Shown: positions 8,633-21,404 of the stretch, piece by piece
Numbering within the stretch: position 1 is the stretch's first letter
How the letters are laid out: each line of letters starts with the position of its first letter
Assembly (NCBI GenBank): GCA_001414345.1
Contig: LLCB01000542.1
Coordinates: 1 to 24,082 of the forward strand
Source: Hymenoscyphus infarciens
Taxonomy: Eukaryota > Ascomycota > Leotiomycetes > Helotiales > Helotiaceae
Reading direction: 5' to 3'
Length of the DNA stretch: 24,082 bases
Translations under genes and position numbers: made by a program
The notes under the pieces: generated by a model
Databases searched by the model: none
Told to the model about the DNA's origin: nothing
What the model saw: the letters and a program-made list of their open reading frames with translations, nothing else

Positions 8633-9154
8633 TATAATAGTACGCTATTCTGAATTATTAGTATTCGTAAAACTGCTAATATCTCTAAATACTACTAATA
8701 CCTCTAGGCTAAGATTATAAATAACTAATACTTATATAAGCGAAGTACTAAAAGTATTAATATCTAATATTTATATATAGAAAGAATTAAGGTTTAGATA
8801 TTATCTATTTAGCTTTTTAGCTCTTATTATTTAGTATTAGCTATATTAGATAGAGCTTAGTTATTATTATTATTAGAACTTAGTAGCTTCTAACCTCTTA
8901 TATATAGATGTTTATATTTAGTATAGAAGAGAGATAGTTTATTCTTTTCTTTTATATTAGAGCCTAGTATCTATATATATTATTCTATCTTAAATATACT
9001 CTTATATACCTCTTCTATAGTAGTATATATTTTATACTATTATATAAAAAGAATAAAACTCTTCTTTACTAGTAATAGTATTTATAATATCTCTTTTAAG
9101 CTTATTATTACTTTTTATTTTAATTTTAATTTAGCTTAGAATTAGACTATTATA
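8633..9154 (+). repeat. 5' LTR of gypsy element B (about 522 bp)
   Basis: Starts TATAATAG and ends CTATTATA, which restore to the inverted ends TGTAACAG...CTGTTACA, the same termini inferred for element D. The start is independently supported because homology between A and B ends at 8632. The last 170 bp match 5391-5560. The matching 3' LTR is absent from the window. Confidence 0.65.
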
Positions 9155-9589
9155 ATACTATCTTTAAATAGCTAAGTAATTAAAGACTACTTAAATAGTT
9201 AGTAATACTAGAGTTTAGTATCTATATAAATAGCTAGTAAGAATTATATCTTATATATTAAAGGATTAGAATATATTAAGTATTCTTAAGAATCTTAATA
9301 ACTCTCTTAGTATAGAGACTACTATACTTAATTTAGATAGTTAATATATTATAGTTATCTAAAAGACTTCTAAATTAACCTCTTTACTTCTTTTAAATTA
9401 ACATTTAATATATTAGAATCTAGAGTAACTTTAGGTCCTTTTTAAGCTCTACTTCTAAGTATAGAGCTCTTCTTTAAAGAAGAAAGTTAAGCTTTAATAA
9501 AAAGTTCTCTAACTTAGTACTATACTTCTAAGAATAATAAAAAGCCTTAAAATAATAAAAGTAAAGGTATAATACTAAGAAGCTAGAGA

Positions 9590-10730
9590 GACTAATAAGA
9601 CTTCTCTAATAGAAATAAGATATAGAGTATAATCTAAGCTATAAAAGCTAAGGATTAAGAAAAAGAGAAGAGAATTTTATAATAAGATAACTAGATTACT
9701 TAATTATTAGACTTAGTATAGTAAATTAGTTAATAACTATTAAGTAATAACTAAAGTCTAAGTCTTATCTAACCTATATAAATACCTTCTTTATATCTTT
9801 TAATCCTTTTAAACTATTATTAGATATAAAACTCTACTTCTAATATTCTTTTCTTATAATAACCTACTTTATACTTATAATCTAAAAGTACTCTAAAAGC
9901 TTTTTAATCTATTAAAAGTAATATTATAAGGAAAATTAAACCTTTAGATAATAATACTTTATTTATATATAAGTAATATAGAATATTAATATATAATTAA
10001 CTCTATATAAATATTAACTATTATTAAATACTTTTAACTTATAAAGCTTTTATTTAAAGAATAATAATAAAACTTACCTAGAACTACTTAAAGCCTTAAT
10101 ATAAGTCTAATATAAGTAAAATAATATTTAAAGATTATAAAGAAATAATTAAACTTTTTAATACTTACTATTTAACTAGTTATAAAAAGAAAGATACTTA
10201 AACTACCTTTTAGTTTCTTTAAATAAGATAAAAGAGTTATATAAAAAAAAGTTTTTTAGAATTTAAAAGTCGCTTTTTAAGTATAATAATACTTAGAGAG
10301 GTATTAGAATAAGATAGATTCTACTATATATAAAAGAAGATTATATTTTAACTTAAAAACCTATCTATTAGAAGTAAGAGATACTAAAATACTAATTTTA
10401 ATAAGATAGTAAGAGACCTTTTATTTATAAATAAAGAGTAGTATTAAAATACTAAGTTATATATAACTAGTATAATAAGTATAGAAAAACTAGTAGTAAT
10501 AAGCTCTTTATACTAAAAGATAAATACTAACTAATCCTTATCTAGTTTAGCTATAAAACTCTTACTACTCTTATATAAACTCTATTCTACTTCTTAGAAG
10601 AATTCTTAAACTCTTAAGCTTTCTTCTACTAGTAAGAAATTAAAAACTTTATTTATAAACTAATTCTCTACTAGTATAAAGTATTATAATTATAAGAAAC
10701 CTAGGTATATTAAGTCTAACTACTCTAATC
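9590..10730 (+). pseudogene. Gag of gypsy element B
   Basis: One frame holds from about 9608 through the zinc knuckle at 10682-10723. The knuckle reads Y-x2-Y-x4-Y-x4-Y, that is CX2CX4HX4C with every ligand turned into Tyr by TGY-to-TAY and CAY-to-TAY changes. Upstream is a capsid-like segment ending in a hydrophobic and basic block near 10346-10400, then a Ser/Thr-rich tail. Many TAA/TAG stops occur. The protein would have formed the particle shell and bound RNA. Fragment A carries the homologous amino-terminal part. Confidence 0.72.
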
Positions 10731-10949
10731 TATCTAGTATTAATAAAATAGATAATTAACTTAAGAAAGAATAAGAAACTAAAGAGTATTTAACTCTAAT
10801 CTAAGTTAGAAGGAAAATAAAGAGGCTTAGATAAAAACACCTTCTTAAGCTTATATAAATATAATCTAATTAAACTTAACCTTTCTAAACTTATAAGAGG
10901 AAAACAGTTCTTTATAAATACTACTCTTAATATATAGAGATATAGTATT

Positions 10950-11835
10950 AAAATATAAGCTTTAGTAAATATAAAAGTAAATAAGTACTTATTTTTAAAT
11001 TAACTTCTAGTCTTATACTTATTTAAAGTAATAGGTTTTAAGATTTAAAGATTACTATATATAATATCTATTTATAGATATAATAATAGTACTAAAAGCT
11101 AGATAACTTAGTTTATATAACTCTATTTAAATATAGATAAACGTTATATTTATAACTATTTCTTTATTATCTTAAATCTTAGATAATAAGACCTAATTAT
11201 TAATAATAAGTAGTTAAACTATTTTAAAGTTCTTCTTAATCTCTTTAAAAGCTAGATTACTTAGCTAACTAATTATCTCTTAATTCTCTACTTTAGTAAG
11301 ATAACTTTACTTTTACTTTCTAACTAGAACTAGAAACCTATTTTAAATTACTAGTTAGATATAAATTAAAAGAAATATATAATCTATTAGTAAGAAAGAT
11401 ATAAAAAGAGTAGACTTATAAATATAGCTAAGTTATTACTCTTATTTATAATAATACTTCTTAAAAATTTAACCTCTAACTCTAGTTTAAAGCCTCTTTA
11501 AACTACTAGTATAGTCTTAAAAAGCTAGATCTTATACTCTTTTATTAGTAAAATAAGTATAAATATTATATATTTTAATATAGAATAACCTAACTTAGAA
11601 TTCTATATAACTAGTATTTATAAGCTAGATTAGATTATTAATAAAAGATTAGCCTCTTTTTAAAATAATAATAATATAAAAGCTCTAATATAAACTTAAC
11701 TTTTAAAATATTACACTTCTTATAAAGACGTATTCTTAAAAGTAGCTTCTAATAAGCTCTCTTTTTACTATAAATATAACTATAAGATTACTTTAAATAA
11801 ACTACTTCTTAACTCCTTTTTACTTTTATATTAAT
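10950..11835 (+). pseudogene. Protease and pre-reverse-transcriptase segment of gypsy element B
   Basis: The frame is shifted relative to gag by +1 (or an equivalent indel). Near 10959 the sequence aligns loosely with the retroviral-type protease start, although the DSG triad is destroyed. At 11703-11790 the peptide YYTSYKDVF, followed by a Ser/Asn/Lys-rich stretch and a YNYKITL motif, matches the segment just before gypsy reverse transcriptase (usually YxxFxDVF, then DHxI.L). Resemblance ends at about 11835, so the polymerase palm with YxDD is missing. Confidence 0.55.
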
Positions 11836-11845
11836 AGTTTAAAGA

Positions 11846-13411
11846 GAAAAACTTTTTTAGAATTAATAAAGTAACTCTAAAAGCCTTAAAATACGTTTAA
11901 ATAACTATTAGATAGTCTAGAAAGAGACTAAAGCACTTTATAATTATATTAAATAATTATAGTAGTAGTAGTAGTAGAAAAAAGAGAGGCTTATAAAGAG
12001 TCTCTATTCCTCTCTCTAGTATACTAGTAACTAACAAAGATAGTATAATAAACTAAGAAGAGTAGAGTATAAGAAGATAAAAGAGAGTATTAAACTATAT
12101 AAATATAATAAAAAAGAGCTTAATCTAAATAATACTTAACTTAGTAATAGAGGAGAAAGGTATTAAAGTAATTATTAAAGTAGTAGGAAAAGTACTTAAG
12201 TATAAGAGAACTAGGAAAGAAGGAGATAATATAATTATATATAGAATCTTATATAAGGAGCTTACTATTATAATTAAGAGAATAGAAGGAATAAAGAAGC
12301 GTAGCCTAATATAAGTAGAGAGAGCTAGAACTAGAAGACTATAAGAAAGAGTAGTAACTATATTATAAAGGGAATATATAGTATTAGCTAAATATACTAA
12401 AGAAATTAGAGTCTAAGTAATAAAGATAGATAAAGAGAAGAATAAGCTATGACTAAAGGAAGTAATTAAAGCTATAAATATAAGTAGATATAGAGTAGAA
12501 GTAAAAATAGCTTAAAAGCTCTAGAGTAAGAATATTATTATATAGTTTAAAGAAGAGAAGTAGATAGAATATATATAAGATAATAGCTAGGTAAAGAAGG
12601 TATTTAGATAAGAAATAGTAGTAGTAGTAAGAACGCTTATAGTACTTATAAAAAGAGCTCTAGTAAATATACTTAAGAATAGAAAGAGGGATATACTATA
12701 GAGTATCTCTTAAGCCTCTAGTATAAAGATACTAAAGATTATATAATAAAGAAATCGATATAGAGAGTATTAGAGATAAAAGGAACTAACTTAAAAGAAC
12801 TATATCTTTAAAGTAGTAATAATAGAGAAAGTAAAGAAGCTATATATAAAAGAGATATTATAAGAGGTATAATACTTCTTATATAAAAGATATACTTTAG
12901 AGATAGTAGTATAAAGGTATTATAAGTACTAAAAGTAGAGGTATATAGTATACTTTTATAAATAAGATAAGAGATATATCTAGTATATATATAAGAGATA
13001 TAAAGAGAGTAAGAACGAGTATCTTTATAAGAAAGACTTAAAAGAATACTTAGTAAAGTATAGGAATTATAAAAGAGGATACTTAGTATTTATAAAGGAG
13101 TACTATATAGAGGAGTAATATTATAAATAGGTAAGAGAATAATATCTTAATAAAATAACTATATTTATAAATCTATAAAGACTCTTAAAAGAGAGTAAGA
13201 TAGAGATACCTTACCTATTTACCTTTAGCTAGAAAGAGAGCTTATAAAGCTTAAAGAAGAGGTAGAGATAAAGATCTATACTAGAAAGGCTAATAAATAT
13301 AAATAAAGTAGGATATATAAATAGTAGTAACCTAACCTAGTTCTTAGAGAGACTAAGAAGCTCTTTTAGTATAATAAGGGATTTAACTAGAGAAGAAATA
13401 GAAGTAACCTA
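11846..13411 (+). pseudogene. LINE ORF1, gag-like RNA-binding protein
   Basis: One frame runs from upstream of 11961 to about 13400, where ORF2 begins in another frame. It is very rich in Lys, Arg and Glu, fitting a coiled, nucleic-acid-binding protein. At 12918-12962 the pattern Y-x2-Y-x4-Y-x4-Y is a CX2CX4HX4C zinc knuckle with Cys and His changed to Tyr, and further knuckle-like clusters follow at about 13018-13100, as is usual in ORF1 of this class. Almost all stops are TAA/TAG. The start codon is not identifiable. The protein would package the LINE RNA. Confidence 0.65.
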
Positions 13412-16054
13412 AACACTATCTATAAAACTACTATAAGTATAATAGTACTATACTAGAATATAAAGAAGATACTAGAAGCTCTTAATATAGCTTTAAATTA
13501 TAAGAAGGAATATAATATATTAGTAATCTAAGAACTAGTATAGAATAGTATAAGGAACTTCTCTAGCTACTTTTTAAGCTTAAAATATAATATAATCTAG
13601 TTAGATAGAGTAGTAGTACTCTTTATATATAAAAGATACTTAAAAGTAAGCTAAACGTATATTATAAGTAAGAACTAGATAAGTATAATAATAGAGAAGA
13701 GAGTAGATAAGATAATAGTCTACTTAGTCTATAACTTATAAATAGAGTAGATACTAATTAAAGATATACTCTAATAAGTAAGACTAAGAAGAGTACTTAT
13801 AATAGATAACTTAAATATTTATTACTCTTTATAAGATATATATAAGAGATATAATAAGAACGTAGACCTTATTCTTAAACTTACTATACTATAGATATTA
13901 GAGAGAGATATATCTTATAATAAAGCTATATAGAGAAGAGAGAGCTTTTATAACTTTATAATTAACCTTACCTTCTCTACTAAGAACGTAGTAGCTTAGT
14001 AAAGGTCTCTAGACCTACTAAGATTAGATTATATAGCTTAACTTCTTATAATAAAAGTAAGAGAAGAGAGAAAGGTATTATAGATATCTAGATTTAGCTA
14101 GAGATTAATAGACGAGATCTTAGTTAAAGTAAAAGCCTTTTACTTAGAAATACTTATAATCTAAAATATATAAGAACTTAAGAAAGTAGTATAGAGACTT
14201 ATAAAAGATCTTTAAAAGATAGTAAAAGCTTTAATATTATTTTAAAAGCTAGATAGAGAGAGAGTATAGCTCTAGTAGAATATAAAGGTTAAAGAAGTAT
14301 TAAGAAAGATAAAGAAATATAAAAGGACTTAGAAGAAGTATTAAATAGAGAGCTTAAGATAGTAGCTTAATAACACTTTTTAAGAACTTTAAATAATAAA
14401 TAGAAAGGCAAAGATAAAAAGCTAGAGAGAGATATTAGTAGAAGTAGTAAAAGATAAAAGAAAACTTTAGACACTTAAGAAGTAGATACGTCTTAAAGAA
14501 TATATAAGACTAGAAGTACTAGTACTACTAATACTTATATTACTTAATAGAATAAAAGATAAGACTTATTAAAAGAAGGCTTATATCTTTATAGAAAAGT
14601 TCTTTCTAGAGTTAATAGCTAACTACTTAAGCGTTTCTAATAGAGACTAGAATACTAAGAGCTTCTCTTAGAAGTAGTTAGTAAGCTAATATATAACTAA
14701 GAAGTATATTAAGATAGTTATAAGACTAGTATTATAGAAAGTACTAAGATTTAATATACTAGTAAATAGCTTTCTAAAAGCTTATAATAAACTACTTTAT
14801 AAAGTACTTATTATAATAGTAGAAGTAAGCTTCTACTTATAGTACTTCTTATTCTACTTCTACTATATAAAAGTAGTAGTACTAAGAAAACTAGATAAAA
14901 TAACTAAGAAGTAGAGTAAGATAGAGGCCTACTAGCTAATAACACTACTCTTAACTATAAATAAGATTCTTAAAAAAGTAATAATATAAAGGCTTATATA
15001 GCTTATAGAGGATATAGTAATACTACTAGAACTATAGATAGGTAACTAAAAGTACTAAAATATAGAGCTAGTAATTAGAATAGTAATAGAGAGTATATAT
15101 ATAGTATAAGAAAATAAGAGCTATATGTCTCTAGTTTAACTAGATATAATAGAAGCTTTTAACTAAGTAAACTATATATAGCTACTTTATATATTAAGAG
15201 AGAAGGAGGTTCTATAGTAGATAGTAATATAGATAGAGAGCTTTCTTTTTAGATAAAGAGCTATATTATTCTTTAATAAATAATTAGTAGATAAAAGAGA
15301 CCTTAAATAGAGTATCTTATAAAGATTAGTACTATTACTAATACTATTTATCCTCTTTACCTTAATACTATATAAGAGCCTAGTAAGAATTAATAAGCTT
15401 ATTATAATAGGCTTTATAGATAATATAAATCTACTTATAATATTAAAAAGTATAATAGTAAACTATAGAATACTTAAGATAGCTTAAAGAGTATATAATA
15501 AGTAGGTAAATAAGTAAAAGATAGCTTTTAGTCTAGAAAAGATAGTACTTATATACTTTATAAGAATAAGAGTACTATAAAGAGAGATAGTCTAGTTTAT
15601 AGAGATAAAGCTTATACTAGTTAAGTATATAAGGTTTCTAGAAGTAGAGCTTAATAAGAAACTAAACTAGAAGATATACTAGGAAAGAGTTTAGAAGAAG
15701 CTTATAATATAGACCTTTATACTTATAAGGTTTACTAGAAAGATATAGAGAGTAGACTACTACTAAGTAAGATAGATATATATAATAGTAATAAGAAGTA
15801 TAATAGTATATAAGACGTTAGTATAGTACTATACTATATTAAAAGAAGGGAATATAAAGAGAATAGTAAAAAGCTTTTCTATATAATAATTAAGATATTT
15901 ATAAGTAGTAATAGAGGTGTATAAAGCTACTCTAGCTTAAAGCTTAGAAGTTAAAGTAAACTATCTACTAATTAACCTATATCTTAATCTATAAGTAGCT
16001 ACTTTTAAGAGGAAGTTCTAAGAGTCTAAGCTAGAGGAACTAATCTAGAATACC
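13412..16054 (+). pseudogene. LINE ORF2, endonuclease and reverse transcriptase (5' part)
   Basis: One reading frame holds from 13412 to the gypsy insertion. It starts with an APE-type endonuclease: ILVI*EL at about 13516 stands for the catalytic I(Q)EPW motif, and RLDY at 14021-14032 stands for GSDH with His lost. The reverse transcriptase follows, with the stretch before the B motif near 15290-15380 and FIDN at 15413-15424 replacing FxDD, so the second catalytic Asp is lost. A thumb-like segment runs to 16054. No RNase H domain was recognised. The enzyme would nick target DNA and prime reverse transcription there. Damage is by point mutation only. Confidence 0.85.
16050..16054. repeat. Target-site duplication ATACC, left copy
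   Basis: ATACC precedes the LTR at 16055, and ATACT follows the other LTR at 21855-21859. The single difference is C to T. Removing D and one copy restores the LINE ORF2 frame. Confidence 0.85.
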
Positions 16055-16245
16055 TATAACAGCTCTCTATAAATATACAAAGAGAGTGTTTATAGAATAG
16101 TACTTAGTATTAAGGAAAACTAAACTAAAGAGAAAAGCAAAGAGTATAGATACTCTAGCTTTATTTATATATATTAAGTAAAGCCTTAGCAAAGTCTTAG
16201 GCTAACCTAGTTACGTAAGTAATATATATAACTAGGACTATTATA
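16055..16245 (-). repeat. 3' LTR of chromovirus D (191 bp)
   Basis: Aligned without gaps with 21664-21854. By eye there are about two dozen differences, all transitions, as RIP acting separately on two once-identical copies predicts. It keeps the AAAACTAAACT 11-mer at 16116-16126. Confidence 0.92.
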
Positions 16246-19200
16246 CTACTCCCTCTTTAAAAGGACCTTTTATAACTAAGCAGCTTTATCCTCTTTTAAC
16301 ATAAGAGTATTAAGCTCTAGCTTATTATAATTCTCTCTCCTAGCCTTATATACTATTTTCTATAACAAAAGAGCTTCTAAGAGACTAGCTATTTTTAGCT
16401 TCTCTAAATAGAACCTCTCTACTAGTTATAGCATATATATTAGTTATTAAGCTAGATACTAATTAAGGTCTTTATTATAGCCTTTTTACTTAATTTAGTA
16501 ATAGAGAGACTACTATCTCTTCTTACTAGCTAGTATTTCTTTAATCTCTTATTCCTCTTCTTCGTTTATAATAATTAGTAAGAGTAGTATAACTACCTAT
16601 TCTAGTAAGGGATTATCTATAGCCTTATATAACTTCTTAGAAGTAAAGATAAGGTAAACTTTAATAGAAGCTAGTAGTTGTAATTAAAAAGTAAAACCTA
16701 CTTCTTTAAAGATCTTAAAAGGGCTAGCTATCTAATAGTCTAGCTTTTAGCTTAGTTATTAAGTTACTTAGTCCTTTATTATAACAAAGACTATATCTCC
16801 TACTTTAAAATTAATATCTTATCTATATTTATTTACGTCTTATTTCTTCTTCTATTAAGCTTTTAATATATTTACTTAGCTAATATCTAAGACCTTTTAG
16901 ATTATCTTTATAACTACTATAGTCTCTTCTTATAATAGCTGTTCTTTTATATTAGCTAGTTCTAGTATTTACTAGTTAAACGAGGTTCTTAGTATATATC
17001 TCTTCTATAACTTAAAAAGTAATATTCTAATAGTACTATAAGATAGTACTAACTATATATAGTCTATTATTAGAAGAATCTTAGACTAATTAGTATAATA
17101 ATAATTAATATATAGCTATAAGCGCTAATTAAGGTATTAATTTATAATCTTAGTCTAGCTATCTATTTAAGCGTAGTTTATAGTTAAGAGTTAAAGCTAA
17201 ACACCTAGGATTCAAGTAAACTCCTTCTAAAACACAGTAATAAAGTAAGAGCCTCTATCTAATATTATACTTTCTAGAATCCTATAGTATTATAAAACGT
17301 ATTTAATATATAACCTTACTATCTATTTAGAAGTAATGTTCTTATAATAAGGTATTAAAATAGACTATTTAGATAAGTAATCTATTACTATAAATACGTT
17401 ATCGTAACTATACTTATTAACTAGAAAAGACTTAAAATCTATAGTTATATATTACTATATATATAGTAGTACTAGAAGTAGGTGTAAATAGCTAGGTATT
17501 TTATCTTAAGAAACGTCCGCTCTTCTATAATTATAATAGTTTTATATATATCTTATAATATTAGCTTTTATATTTCGCTAGATATATCTTAAATATAGAA
17601 TCTAGTAGGTCTTATCTCTCTCTAAATAAGCTAAAAGTATCTAATCATAAGCCTTATAAATCAGGTCTATTCTTAGCATATCTATGTCTAGTACTACTAA
17701 GTAGTTTTAGTAAAGTAAAAGGCCTTTCTCTAAGGTATATAAGGAATTAACATTAGTTTTAACTTATACTTATATAGCTTAAAGTATCGTAGCATTCTTA
17801 TTTACTTAGTAGATTCGTTCTAAAAGTATAAATAATTCTTAGAAGTAGTTATTATCAACTAGAGCTAGTATAATTAAGCTTATTTTAACTCCTAGGTTTT
17901 TAAGTGCTTTTATATTAACTTATTCCTTTGTTAAAAGTATACAGGTCTAGTACTACTCTTTAAGTTCCTTCTATAAGCGTATCTTATTTACTTTATAAGT
18001 TAAAGTATTTATCTTACTATTCTTATATCTTAAATAGAATATAATAATAAAATAGTACTTAGCTAAGGCTTTAGCCTACCTTGCTTAATAAGTAGTAAGT
18101 TACTTAGTAGTTATAAAGTACTTAAGCGTCTTATAATTAGTATAAATACGGATTTTTAAATAAGTACTTTATAGTTCTAGTCTCTATTTCGTAAGTAAGT
18201 ATATAATAGTAAGTAGCTCTTTATTATATATTTCATAGTTATACTTAGCTAGAGACATAGTCTTACTAAAGTAGACTATAAGGTACTATTCTCTATTAGC
18301 TTATTATTATTATAATACTCTAGTAATAATTCTATCTAAAGCGTCTATTTTAATTATAGTAAAGAGATTAAGAGAGTAGTAGTAGAGGATTAGTATAAAG
18401 GTAAGTACTACCTTTAAGTCTTTAAACACTTCTTAATACTCCTTATTAAAATTAAAAGGTATATTATTCTACGTTAGACGTACTAAAGGCTTTATAATTA
18501 CGTCGTAGTTCTAAATAAACCTTTAGTAGAAGTTACAAAAACTAAGGAAGCTTTAAACACCTTTTACTATCTCTAAAGCTTACTATTTCTATACTACTAA
18601 GACCTTTTTAAGGTCTACTTTAATACTATTAGTACTAATAATAAATCTAAGGTATTTTATCTTCTTAACGTTAAACTTATACTTCTTAATATTAACTTAT
18701 AACCTAGTATTCTTAAAACGTTAAAAGACTTTTTATATATACTCTTTATATTTAAAGACGTTTAATAAGTAGATAAAGATATTATCTAAGTAAATAGAGT
18801 AGAAGTTATCTAGATAGTTAAATAAGACATTGTTTATATAATACTAGTAAGTAGACAGACTATTTATTAGACTAAATAGTAAGACCTTACACTTATACGT
18901 TCTATAGCAGATATAAAAAGTAGTTAATTCCTTAGTATCTAGATCTATTTATATATAGTAGAAGGCTTACTAGATATCTAGCTTAGTAAAAATATAAGCT
19001 TAACTAATATATATAAGCGTTTTATTAATTAGAGGTAATAGATAATAGTCTTTTTAAGTAAGATTATTAAGTTTTTAAAAGTTAATATAAAAACATAGCC
19101 TTCTATCTACTTTCTTTATAAATAGAATAAGAGTAGTAAAAAGGGACTAGCTATATTTAATAAACCCTTTATAGAGATTCTCTAAGATATATTCCTTCGT

Positions 19201-20275
19201 AGCTAATAACTCTTCTATAAACATCTTATATAAAGAGGAATATCTAAAAGTGTTTAAATCTTTAAGATTAATCTTATAGTCGTAGTATTAGTAAAGTAAA
19301 AGAGTGTCTAAGACAGCTTTAGAAAATACCTCTTTAAAGTCCTAGTACTTATTAAGAAGAGTAATATTAAAAGCTATATCTAGTTCTTAATTAGCTATAA
19401 TAGTATTAATTTTATATATACTTATAATAAACATCTTACTATTCTCTTAAAGTAAGTAATAATATATTCCTATAGCTAAAATAGCTAAAATATTAATAAT
19501 AAGGTCTAACTTCTTTAAAATAAAGAGTTTTTAATAGTATACTAGAGTAAGCACCTTCTTTATAACACTTTTAAGTTCTTTCTTTATAACCTAGTATTTT
19601 ACTTATATTAAGGACTTATAGCCTCCTCTACTATATATAGTTAAGATATAACTAGCTAGGGTTATAGTATTAATTTTAAGGTAATCTATAGACTCTGAAA
19701 GCCTTCTGTCTTATTAGTACTGTTTATCTATTTCTATAGCTTAGTTATAAGTATTAGCTTTATCTTAGTAAGAGGGTATAGAGTCTTTTAGTTATATAGT
19801 ATCTTAAGAGAGAGAAGTTAGCTATTAAGTAGAGAAGTAAGGCTTAAGGTTATTAAGCTAGAGTAGTTTCTAATAAGTTACGTTAATATTAATATAAAAG
19901 TACTTAAAGAACCTTTAACTAAAAATAATATTATATAAACCTAAGTCTAAAAGAATAAATAGTATATTAAAGAATTTATAACTATCTAAGATATAATTCA
20001 AAAGAAGATAATATATAGCTTTACTCTTAATTTCTCTATTATATTTATAAATCTTAATAAAAGTAAGAAGTCTTTTAGTCTTTAAACTATAAAACTTTAT
20101 AAGATTATAACTAAGTTATATATTTATAAAAGAAAAGGCATTTACTCTAAGGTTACTAAGAATAGTAGTTTATATACTAAATCTATTAATAATTATTATA
20201 CTAGATAAAGTAAACGCTTTTCTACTAATTAATAACTATAGATTAATCTTAGAAAGATTAATCCTATATTTACCT
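16246..20275 (-). pseudogene. Chromovirus D pol: protease, RT, RNase H, integrase, chromodomain
   Basis: One frame carries every pol domain and ends in a TAG at 16248-16246, touching the 3' LTR. In order: protease near 20160-20120, where the DSGA region reads SNLRVNAF (catalytic Asp lost); reverse transcriptase with YLDN at 18792-18781 in place of YLDD and a downstream LSFCNFY segment near 18530; RNase H with an Asp in DALD near 18350; integrase with the finger near 17540, then IDFKSF at about 17440 and LDRGSYF at about 17255, the D,D residues; and a chromodomain at about 16560-16400 with KGYNKD in the core. Chromodomains direct integration to marked heterochromatin in this family. Pol is -1 relative to gag. 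Confidence 0.88.
16249..16258 (-). other. Polypurine tract of chromovirus D
   Basis: AAAGAGGGAG on the minus strand lies three bases before the 3' LTR and within the last codons of pol. This is the expected position for plus-strand priming. Confidence 0.75.
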
Positions 20276-20276
20276 A

Positions 20277-21404
20277 AAAAGGAGTCTTCTCTTAAACTTC
20301 TTTATTTCCTAACTCTAAGCTAGTATCTTTTCCTTTAAGCTCTTTAAGGTTAACTTTATATATTCTTAGCTTTAGATAATCCTTAATATAATAACTAGGC
20401 TTACTATAGTTAAAGTACTTATTTAATAGTCCTAGAGTTAAGCGGTTATTTATAGTAGAAGCGTTAAAGCGTCTAAGAGAGATAAAGAGGACTATAGAGG
20501 AAGAAGAGCTAGTAGACGTAGGAGTAGGCGTATATAGGTTTAAAGTAGAAGGAAAGTTTATTACTTATACTCTTTAAGAAGTAAGATTTTAGAGATTACT
20601 ATTAACACTACTTATAAGATTATAAAAGGAGTTTATATCTCTCTTAGCTTAGAACTTAGTAATAATAAGAGATTAGTATAGTATAAAGGTTAACTTATTC
20701 TATAAGTCTTCTACCTAGTCTTATAAAAGAACTTTAGCTTTATCTATAAGTCGTTAGAACTTAGTATAGAAGTCGTAGAAAGTTTCTATCTTTAATATAA
20801 TAAGGTCTTAGTATTAGACATAAGCTTCTTAGTATAAGTAAGAGCTAATAGTAATGTTTTAAAAGTAAGTTAATATCTCTTTATAGCTACTAAACTAGTT
20901 AATAGTATTAAACTTATATCTTAGGTAAATATAGTTTTAAGCTCTTCTAAAAGTATAGTAGAAAATTAAATTTATCTTTACTTCCTTAGACTTAAAGTAG
21001 TTAGTATTAATAAACAACTTTACTATAATTTCAGTTTCCTAGGTTATATAAGTAAATTCGTCTTCTATAGTAAATTAGTAAGAATTAGCTATCCTACTTA
21101 TCTTCTTAGATAATAAAGCTATAGAAGAAGAACGAGTTATATTAAGAGTTTATAGCTAAATAAGAGTATATTAACAAGAAGTACTAGCTATATTTAAAGC
21201 ATTTACTTTAAGTTTATAAACTTTACTTATTAATAAGGTTATTACTTTAAGGATTTATTATAAGATAGAGTTAGATAGAGATAGTTTAAGGATCTTATAC
21301 TATAAAGAACTAGTAGTTACCTTAGTAGGAGGAGGTAGTAGTAGCATAGTAACAACTAGTATATATGTTTTTTTAAGTTAAGTTCTTAAGCTAGATTAGG
21401 ACAT
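20277..21404 (-). pseudogene. Chromovirus D gag
   Basis: The frame begins at an ATG at 21404, about 260 bases after the 5' LTR, and reads M-S-*-S-S-L with the stop at a likely Gln. A Ser/Thr/Pro-type tract covers the first 120 or so codons, followed by a capsid-like part and a zinc knuckle at 20417-20376 that reads Y-x2-Y-x4-Y-x4-Y, a CX2CX4HX4C motif with all ligands turned to Tyr. The frame meets a TAG at 20276-20274, but many earlier TAG/TAA codons are RIP products, so the true end is unsure. Pol opens in the -1 frame around here. Confidence 0.78.

Larger units (their letters stand above)
8633..11845 (+). mobile_element. Ty3/gypsy element B, 5' LTR to start of reverse transcriptase
   Basis: It has an LTR at 8633-9154, a leader, gag with a zinc knuckle, protease, and the conserved segment that precedes gypsy reverse transcriptase, all on the plus strand. 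It then ends where the LINE begins. The remaining polymerase, integrase and 3' LTR are not found on either side of the LINE, so the element is truncated. It is the most heavily mutated part of the window, with CpA and TpG nearly absent. Confidence 0.75.
11846..16054 (+). mobile_element. Tad-like LINE (non-LTR retrotransposon), left part
   Basis: Two ORFs on the plus strand, the first with zinc knuckles and the second with endonuclease and reverse transcriptase, give the layout of the Tad/I-type LINEs of filamentous fungi. The element is split at 16054 by gypsy D and resumes at 21860. The 5' edge is uncertain: resemblance to gypsy B ends near 11835, and the ORF1 frame is already open upstream of an AGT run at 11961-11977. 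No 5' target duplication could be identified. Confidence 0.82.

Noticed and set aside
11961..11977. AGT run as a LINE or element boundary
   Set aside because: It is in frame with ORF1 and encodes a Ser run, so it is more simply part of the coding sequence.
11830..11980. Minus-strand open reading near 11700-11960 as a gypsy polymerase
   Set aside because: The plus-strand reading gives a specific pre-reverse-transcriptase motif at 11703-11790, and the minus reading has no motif beyond generally open codons.
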